Assembly: GCF_000151315.2 (NCBI RefSeq)
Contig: NW_011887305.1
Coordinates: 1 to 13,308 of the forward strand
Length of the DNA: 13,308 nt
From: Capsaspora owczarzaki ATCC 30864
Lineage: Eukaryota; Opisthokonta; Filasterea
Direction of reading: 5' to 3'
Under the pieces are notes generated by a model that worked only from the letters and a program-made list of their open reading frames with translations, searched no databases and had not been told where the DNA came from. Of the stretch, positions 7,380 through 13,308 are shown one piece after another. Made by a program: the position numbers and the translations under genes. Position 1 is the first letter of the stretch, and every line of letters starts with the position of its first letter.

Positions 7380-8932
7380 CAAACATTTGCTTTATCATCG
7401 TCCGCTGGCGACTTTACATCGATCCAATCTTCTCTGTCTGCAACTCCGAGCAGAAGCTGTAGCTCCTGCTCCTTTGCAGCGCGTAGTTGTCTTTCGTCAG
7501 CGAGCTCTTGCTTTGCGGCTGCGAGCTCCAGCTTTGCGGCTGCGAGCTCCTGCTCCTTCACTGCGATCTCCTGCTCCTTCGCCGCGAGCTCCTGATCCTT
7601 CACCGCGAGCTCCTGTTCCTTCATCGCGAGCTCTTGATCTTTGGCCGCCAGCTTCTGCCGTTCGTCAGCGAGCTCTTGATCTTTGGCAGCCAGCTCGGAG
7701 CGCAATTGCTGATTTTCAGTTGCAAGAGTGTCTGAACTCTGAGGCACAATGCTTGCGGCGGCTGTAGCGGCATTCAGCGCCGACGTGGCGGGCGACGGCT
7801 CGTTCTTGGGTTGGACTCTGTTCAACAATAGTTTCAGCCAATGCATCTAACCGTTGTGTTGTGCCTTGTTTCTTCAAGCGAATACGCAAAGTCTTACCTC
7901 ATTTTCCCACAGGTAATGCATGTATTGCCCGTTTGTGTCAGTGCATCGATTGCACCTCGGGACAAGCAGTTCCCGTGCAACCTGTTGTCGTCGGATGATT
8001 CATAGCATGAGTCTCGTGACCGTCCGAGCATTTTCCGCAATCAATTCTTACTCAAGCGTCTTCAGTGTCTTGTTCACTTTGAGCGCCTCGACAATCGATG
8101 GAACTGCGGCATCGCCTATTTCATTGTGCCACAGACTGTCCGTCCCGTCCCATCAGTGAGCCACTCTCGCTGTCTCTCACCTGTAGTCACCCACGCGCGC
8201 TTTAGTGGCAGTGTCTTACAATAGCTCAGTCAGCGTTGCGTTCACTTTGAGCGCCTCGGCAATCGCCTGAGCTCCGGCATCACCAATCTGACTCCAGCCC
8301 AGACTGTCCATCCTCCAGCAGTCAATACTCACAATTGCTTGTGCTGAATCATCCACTCTCATGCATCAGTCAAAGTGAGATGACTTACAAGAGCGTAGTC
8401 AGCGTTGTGTTCACTTTGAGTGCCTCAGCAATCGCTTGAGCGCCGGCATCGCCAATGTGATTACAGCCGAGACTGCCCATCCGCTCCACTCTTAGTGCCT
8501 TTTGTTGAATAGTCCCCCACTCCCGTATTGCCGTATGACTGAGATGCCTTACAAGAGAAAAGTCAGCCTGGTGTTCACTTTGAGTGTCTCAGCAATCGCG
8601 CGCGCTCCAACTTCGCCAATCTCATTGTGGAGCAGACTGTTCGTACCATCGTCCATCGTTGAGCACTCTGAATGCTGTGCTGGATCACAAGCACAAACAA
8701 CTTACCTGATCATGGTCACTGTCGTTTTCACTTTGAGTGCCTCAGCAATTGCCAGTGCTTCAGCGTCGCCAATCTCTCTGTCGTGCAGACTGTTCCTCCA
8801 TTTCGTCAGTGCACCCACTGCCACATTCATTCCAATAAACTCGGCTTCGTACTCGACATAGTTGGGCCCATTCATGACTTCGTCATACAGCTCGCGCTGT
8901 CTCTGATTCATATTCGCATACGTCAGCATCAT
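7379..8932 (-). CDS. NLRC3-type leucine-rich-repeat and coiled-coil protein, seven exons, 361 aa
   Basis: Model: complement(join(7379..7817, 7898..7981, 8052..8135, 8220..8303, 8389..8472, 8553..8636, 8706..8932)). The ATG at 8932 follows an in-frame TAA. Residues 1-47 are a short polar head. Residues 48-215 are six 28-residue LRRs of the ribonuclease-inhibitor/NLR type, with the motif IGDAGAQAIAEALKVNTTLT. Five are each encoded by exactly one 84-nt exon and the first by the last 84 nt of exon 1. All six introns are phase 2 and 69-85 nt long. The last LRR exon is degenerate and brings in two Cys-x2-Cys-like pairs. Residues 247-338 are Ala/Lys/Glu/Gln heptads of the KDQELA type, a long coiled coil, followed by an acidic tail. 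LRR horseshoes of this type bind proteins; no enzymatic domain is present. The likely role is a cytoplasmic scaffold or sensor, which is inferred. It lies 190 bp downstream of the NTPase-nuclease gene on the same strand. Confidence 0.85.
7451..7726 (-). repeat. 21-bp heptad-coding minisatellite
   Basis: About a dozen tandem 21-nt units encode seven residues each (consensus LAAKDQE / LAVKEQE). Phase is kept throughout, so each unit adds one coiled-coil heptad with Leu or Ile at one core position and Ala beside it. Nucleotide identity between units is high on the plus strand (GCGAGCTCCTGCTCCTTC-like), which points to recent slippage or unequal exchange. Confidence 0.85.
7898..8789 (-). repeat. 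Tandem exon-intron modules, each one LRR
   Basis: Six 84-nt coding modules start at 8789, 8636, 8472, 8303, 8135 and 7981 (minus-strand 5' ends), spaced 153, 164, 169, 168 and 154 bp. Intron sequence near the splice sites repeats too: acceptors carry variants of GGATGGACAG directly before TCTG, and three of the five 84-nt LRR exons end TT before GTAAG. The duplicated unit was therefore exon plus neighbouring intron, not exon alone. Confidence 0.9.
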
Positions 8933-9125
8933 TCGAAGTGTGGTAAATTAAAACAGCGAAAAACAAAGACTGCCGAACAACCTCAAAGCGACCCAATCCT
9001 GGTGTGTATTGGCTCGTTCTAGGTCCGTGCTCGGCGTTCATGGTCATGGTTGGTGAGCAACTTTAGTCGAAAAGTGGACGTGCATTGGTGTTTTGTGTCC
9101 CGGCGGACCAGCAACCAATCACATC
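8933..9125. other. Spacer between the LRR gene and the NTPase-nuclease gene
   Basis: About 190 bp with stop codons in all minus-strand frames that matter. A CCAAT element reads on the plus strand near 9115. No AATAAA for the upstream gene and no TATA box for the LRR gene were seen. Confidence 0.4.
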
Positions 9126-9456
9126 TCAAAGCAAACAAAGCCAGTATAAGAAAGCATGATTGAAAATTCGGTTAAGATCGTCCAAAAGCCAATGGAAGGA
9201 GATGAGTTTGCAGTCGGAGAGAAGAGCCAATTCAAAACTCGATGCAATCATCAGCTGTGGCGAAATTCCGCTCATCATTTTCCTCAATTCACAAAGTTTG
9301 ACCGCCAGTAGTGGATCTTGGTCCTCAACCTGTACAATCGCACGAGAAGGTTTACCGTCCTGAATGAGGTCTGCCGAGATACCATTTCCTCGATGCCACG
9401 CTGCATCCAAGACGTGATTGACGAGAATGGTGGATGTTCTGAGTACTAAAGTGGAG
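9126..9456 (-). CDS. Possible alternative last exon of the NTPase-nuclease gene
   Basis: A minus-strand frame is open from upstream of 9456 to the stop at 9126-9128. A splice from GTAAAA at 9610 to a CAG ending at 9457 joins it in phase to the nuclease exon and bypasses that exon's stop at 9607. It would add about 110 residues, moderately charged (containing VEDQDPLLAVKLCELRK) with a hydrophobic end. The donor is weak, the acceptor lacks a pyrimidine tract, and the intron (154 nt) is longer than its neighbours. The stretch may instead be 3' UTR or intergenic. No domain is recognised. Confidence 0.25.
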
Positions 9457-9606
9457 CTGGCTTGATTTGGTTGATTCTTTGCGTGACTCGAGGTGAATTT
9501 TTGTGCTTTTTGTGCACACAGTACAAATTGACAATGTCAACAGCATTCCACATTCATGTTGTTTGACTGTTGAACAAGCATCTCTCTACTCACGCTTTGT
9601 CACGTT

Positions 9607-12600
9607 TTACGAGGGCGGCAGAAGTGTGGTGAGCGATAATGACATGCAATCTTGCAGTGCAAGGAGCGGTTTCAAGGAACTGTCATCTGGAAGCCTTGAG
9701 CGAATTGCTCCAGGTCGCCCGCGGTGCATCACCCACGAAAGCGGCGGCTGATTTGTAATCGTCACTCGAGACGTCAACATGACTCCGACAAGAATCACAG
9801 TGCCTTCTTCCATGACATACTTTCGGGCGAGTTCCCTCCGAGCATTTGTTTCCAGTCTCTCAATCTCGTCTTTGGTGGTGAGACGAAGAGACTTGTGATG
9901 CTTTACTTGCAGTCCAATGACTGCCGGACGCACTTTGCCGCTAGTCTGCAATCAACATTATGCCAACAACGTGAGTAAAGATCCAAACCACAAAAGGGCG
10001 GTAGGGTTTGGCAACTTACCTTCTCGACGACTTGAGCATGCATGTAACAGTCAATAGCCGGCTCAATGTGAGTTGCGAGTGTACATTCAGCATTGTCGAG
10101 CTTCATCATGCACGTCAGGTCTTCCCTCCAATTGCTCAGTGGCAACCGAAGTTGGAGTCCCTCACATCCCGCACCAAACTTGACGCCAGGTAGCACCCGA
10201 CTCAGCGGTACATCAATGTGAGCCGGCAGCTGTGGTGCACCAGTCTGGTCTGATGCGTCAGGCTGTTTTGAAGCGTCAAGCTGCTTCGAAGCGTCAGTAT
10301 GATCCAGCAGTGCTTTGGCGACAAGTACAATCAATCGCAAGTTGAAAAGGTTAACCACAGTATGCTCCCACGCAACTGCAGGAAGATAACGATCCGTGAA
10401 GTGATGCTCCATCCTGCGCTGAAGTTCATCGACATGGCGGTAGGCCGAGCGCACAGTTTGTGCGAGCGTGTCACGTCTTAGTGGGGCGTCACCCGAACGT
10501 AGATCTGCAAACACTCAACGAGCACGTCAACTTGTCGTTTCTCAGGTCACAAAAGCAATTCCAGAAATCCTCACCAAGTTTCGACTCGCTGGGCAAATTG
10601 AACTGCAACGACCCTCTGCTGTCTTTCTCGCACGCTGTTGTTTGTCATCAATAAGGCGGAAGGAGTCAACACAACAATCAGTCAAGTCCAGCATCTTGAA
10701 GTGTGACAACCAGCCAACTGACCGACGAAAGCACATCCTGTGTTAATCCAAGAGCGAGTTCGGGCGTCCAGACTTGAAGGGTTGATCGAGAACGCGTCGA
10801 ACGCACAGAAGTGCACGAGTTCGATAAACGTGCGGGCATTCAGACAGAGTTTAGCCGCCGCGCCACTTGCCATCACACCAAGAACCTTCTCAATGTGGCA
10901 TGGTATGCCACCGGAAGGATGCAACTGGCTCTCGAGGTTTGCATCCACGCGCGGGGGTTCAGGCACCTCCTCCTCATCCACGTCAAACTTGCTTGAAGTT
11001 GAGGTTTGAGAGTGGAACGACTCAATCAGGCCAGTGGTGAGTTCGTCGGACAAAGTGCCAGCGTAAAGCACAAAGAGTCGCGCTGCGGGGCGCTTAACGG
11101 CAGCCTTGAGTGACGCGAGAGTCTTGTCCAGCAGCCGACGTTGACGTTGAGCGTTGTGCCAGCTCGAACAGCCAAGCAACTGTTGAATTCCGTCAACAGC
11201 GATGGCAAGCCACGGCAGTTGATCATGACTCGTGGGCTGCTGACTGTCGTTACGAGCCGAGTACTCAAACTCTTGGATGAACTGGAGCGTAGCAGCGACC
11301 TGGAAGCTGCCAGTTTGTTCAAAGTTGTCCTGAAAAAACCTCGGGGGAATTTCAAAGTAGGCAGCCAGCAGGCGAGTCGACAGAGCGTGCTCCGGATTGG
11401 CTTGCTTGAGAACTGTCCAGTCGTTTGCAGAGTCGAAACCGGAAGGACCGTCGAAAGAGACGGATAAGCACAACGGATCGTTTTCTCTGTAACGATGAGC
11501 TTCCGGGGCAATTTGATGCACAAACGCGTCGCACAGACCCGAGTTCCCTGTACCAGGGATTGTGGCAGCAAGAAACGACCGATGCTCAAGTGGATCAGTG
11601 TCGTTTGCGAGTGTCTTTTTCATCCGTTTCTTCAGCAGCGCCTCGATGGAGGAGGAGGTTTCCTTCTGTCGTGTGTAGCGGGTCTGCAGAGCAACAACAT
11701 TAGACAAACTTCACAATTCGGTCATTGCGCTCGACTAGAAACGTACTTGCTTTCGCTCCAATGTGATCAGGCCACGGAGCGAATCGCGGATCATGGCTGG
11801 CGTGCTTTTCAGCTCTCCTGTTGTTCCAGCATGCGTTCATGAGCGCGCACACATTGAGTCGAAACAGCTCGCACCAATCTCGTCAAACGGCGCTTACGGA
11901 ATGGCGCTTGAAGAAGTGGGTGTTGTAAATCACGGTACTGCTGTTGTTCCTCGGCTGTGAGGTGAGCAGGGACCTGTGGACAAAACAAGCAATTGTCAGT
12001 CTGAGGAGCAAACCACCAATCCATCTCAGAAACCAAGCGTCTTTGAGCACTGACTTGCACTGGCGCAGCCTGGCTGCTGTTGGTTGCTAAACCAGCACCC
12101 TGCTTTGAACACACATCGTCAGCTTCAACCTTCAACAGAAACTGCACATTTCCCACTCACTGTGTCGTCAATCGTTATTGTGAAAGTTGACGCCCGCTTT
12201 GCACGCGCCAAAGCTGAGCTCGATTTTCGAGCGCTTGGGAAGACTCTGCCGCGTGTTTGCCCAAACATGTCGTCCTACCAAGACATCGGTGAAGGTGAAA
12301 ACTCCAGAGTTTCAAAAAAGACGGGAAAAAGGTGGGTTGGGCGGAATGGAAAGGCCATGCCATGTTTGGCGGCTCTAGAATAAAGCCTTTAATGTGTTGC
12401 ACGGGGAAGGAAGTTGACTGGGCGGATGGGTGCGTGAGTGGGTGGGTGAAGAGTATTCGAGAAGAAAACAACACAAAAAAGGCGCGCAAAACTGCCAAGA
12501 CACAGGCAACCTTTGTCCACTTACGGCTGCCAGTTTTGACTGTTTCGGCGCCCTCACTTCACTGGCATCTGAAAGGGCTTCAGATGCGCGACGTGCATTC

Positions 12601-12659
12601 GCCTTCCGACTTGCGGCCGGTGGAAACGGAGCCGTTTGCGGGTTGCGCTTGGACGACAT
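9607..12659 (-). CDS. Crinkler-like (CR-type) NTPase plus PD-(D/E)xK nuclease protein, multi-exon
   Basis: Best model: complement(join(9607..9945, 10020..10504, 10575..10634, 10723..11683, 11747..11817, 11898..11973, 12055..12099, 12161..12196, 12525..12659)), about 735 aa. Internal introns are 61-88 nt and phases agree at every junction. Exons from 11973 downward are the firmest. The large exon carries a P-loop-like PGTGNSG where the Walker A Lys is Asn, a hydrophobic strand ending in Asp (LAIAVDG, Walker B without the following Glu), and a sensor-like LYAGT. After a linker, exons 6-7 (numbered from 11973) give a restriction-endonuclease-like core: an Asp in EPAIDCYMH and a strand with the QxK motif in IGLQVKHH. 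This order, NTPase then nuclease, is that of Crinkler-type effectors, which act on host or self nucleic acid, often in the nucleus. Here the ATPase looks inactive while the nuclease core retains D and QxK. The first exon (basic, Ser/Ala-rich) is tentative; ATG 12265 is an alternative start. Confidence 0.65.
12379..12384 (+). terminator. Isolated AATAAA on the plus strand
   Basis: AATAAA followed by GCC lies in 12379-12384, inside the proposed long intron of the minus-strand gene. No plus-strand gene that would use it was identified. Confidence 0.15.
12525..12659 (-). other. Tentative first coding exon of the NTPase-nuclease gene
   Basis: ATG at 12659 opens 45 codons of Arg/Lys/Ser/Ala-rich sequence that end exactly at a strong GTAAGT donor (12524-12519). 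The exon ends in phase 0, matching an acceptor at 12197. The implied 328-nt intron is far longer than the gene's others, and the acceptor context is weak. It may therefore belong to a different transcript, or the gene may start at ATG 12265. Confidence 0.3.
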
Positions 12660-12766
12660 TGAAAAACAACGGAAAGTGACTGAGCCAAGATGTGACACAC
12701 AGACACTTTTTAGGATGATGGCATCGCCAAAGAGCTCCATTTGCATATGGCCTATCAACTCGATAG

Positions 12767-13308
12767 CAGAGGTGGGTTCGGTCCGACTGGGCGCCGACTG
12801 GCTGGAAACAGATCGCCGGCTCGCTCTCCCGCGAAGAGTACGACGACAGAATTGCCACCGGGCGCTACGACTGCGCGCACTGCAAACACGACGGCCGCTC
12901 GGCCAAAGAAACCTGGCACCACATCCTTGTCCGCTGCCACACAGCCCAAGCGGTTTGGGAAACCGCGAACGCCATCTTCCAGCACGCTCACTCAAGTTCC
13001 CTCCCAATGTTCGACAAAGCCCTCCTGTTCGGTCCCTTCCCCACCACGCTTGCGCGAAAAAAGGAAATGCGAGCGCTTGCCACGATCCTGTACCACCTCG
13101 GACGCTGGGCAATCTGGCGCACCCGCTGCGAAGCAAAAATCAACAACACATTCACACCCAGCCACACCACCTTCATCAAACTCGTCCACTCCCGCGCCCT
13201 GCAGGACATTGTGCCGCGAGCCCCGCCTGCTGACTCTCCCACGTCGAAGATGTGGGGAAAGTGCATTGTCAGGTCAGAAGAGAAGACCACCATTTCACTT
13301 CTACCCCC
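12767..13308 (+). CDS. C-terminus of a non-LTR retrotransposon (LINE) reverse transcriptase, partial
   Basis: The frame is open from just after a TAG at 12764-12766 to the right edge, with no ATG at its start. About 40 residues in comes a zinc-knuckle of the zf-RVT type: YDCAHCKH, then ETWHHILVRC and a downstream VW, giving C-x2-C, a conserved Trp/His pair, Cys and Trp in the usual order. This module follows the reverse transcriptase domain of many LINE ORF2 proteins and helps bind template RNA. A Trp/Arg-rich helix (HLGRWAIWRTRCEAK) follows, as in the same family. No reverse transcriptase core lies upstream, which fits the 5' truncation typical of LINE insertions. Codon use is C-rich at third positions, unlike the flank to the left. 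The stop codon and tail lie beyond the window. Confidence 0.7.
12767..13308 (+). mobile_element. 5'-truncated LINE insertion (right end outside window)
   Basis: The left boundary is set near 12767-12790, where the reverse-transcriptase-type frame begins abruptly. Its orientation is opposite to the NTPase-nuclease gene, and it starts about 110 bp upstream of that gene's tentative first ATG. It could therefore lie in, or replace, that gene's promoter. Target-site duplication and poly(A) tail cannot be seen. Confidence 0.5.

Noticed and set aside
7847-7897. 51-nt final intron of the LRR gene ending at TTAG before ATG 7846
   Set aside because: It gives an in-frame stop after splicing; the 80-nt alternative to 7818 keeps phase 2 and the reading frame.
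541-8789. A link between the ~160-bp left array and the ~165-bp LRR exon-intron modules
   Set aside because: The periods are similar, but the array shows none of the LRR codons or splice contexts; the match in length looks coincidental.
12161-12265. 19-nt intron (12142-12160) joining the 12161 donor to the first downstream CAG
   Set aside because: Too short for the splicing seen elsewhere here; a 61-nt intron to the CAG at 12100-12102 keeps phase.
12375-13136. 253-codon minus-strand frame and 267-codon plus-strand frame over the right end
   Set aside because: Both run across the LINE coding frame as shadows; only the short segment ending at the GTAAGT donor (12525-12659) was kept as a tentative exon.
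1-13308. tRNA, rRNA or CRISPR-like features
   Set aside because: No T-loop/acceptor pairs, rRNA blocks or spaced direct repeats of the required kind were seen.

Overview
This is a eukaryotic nuclear window. Every confidently read gene has short spliceosomal introns (about 60-95 nt) with GTGAGT/GTAAGT-type donors and CAG acceptors, and two genes end in AATAAA signals. Coding stretches are GC-rich and intergenic stretches are AT- or T-rich. The mix of a MULE transposase, a Crinkler-like NTPase-nuclease gene, an NLRC3-like leucine-rich-repeat gene and a LINE remnant suits a protist or early-diverging fungus or unicellular relative of animals. I cannot name the species.

Layout, left to right. 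Positions 1-518 hold a minus-strand open frame that runs off the left edge; it encodes a Ala/Pro/Thr/Ser-rich protein with a poly-Ser tract. Positions 541-1110 hold about four diverged copies of a ~160-bp tandem repeat. An 18-bp tandem duplication and T-rich DNA follow, then a cluster of four perfect GC-rich hairpins (1661-1921). A two-exon MULE transposase gene of about 1320 aa (2161-6217, +) keeps an intact DDE triad. About 1.2 kb without a recognisable gene separates it from two minus-strand genes.

The first minus-strand gene (7379-8932) encodes six leucine-rich repeats plus a heptad-repeat coiled coil. Five repeats each occupy one 84-nt exon and the other closes the first exon; all introns are phase 2. 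The second (9607 to about 12659) has at least eight exons. It encodes a degenerate P-loop NTPase followed by a PD-(D/E)xK-like nuclease fold, the architecture of Crinkler-type effectors. At the right edge (12767-13308, +) an open frame without its own ATG encodes the zinc-knuckle C-terminus of a non-LTR retrotransposon reverse transcriptase, probably 5'-truncated.

The region looks like a repeat- and transposon-rich accessory locus. The MULE and the LINE are selfish elements. The NTPase-nuclease gene belongs to a class proposed to derive from transposon proteins, and the LRR/coiled-coil gene beside it has visibly expanded by duplicating an exon with its flanking intron. The two minus-strand genes lie about 190 bp apart in the same orientation, so a single NTPase-nuclease-LRR gene cannot be excluded, but stop codons in both flanks favour two genes. 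All splice models come from reading the sequence only.
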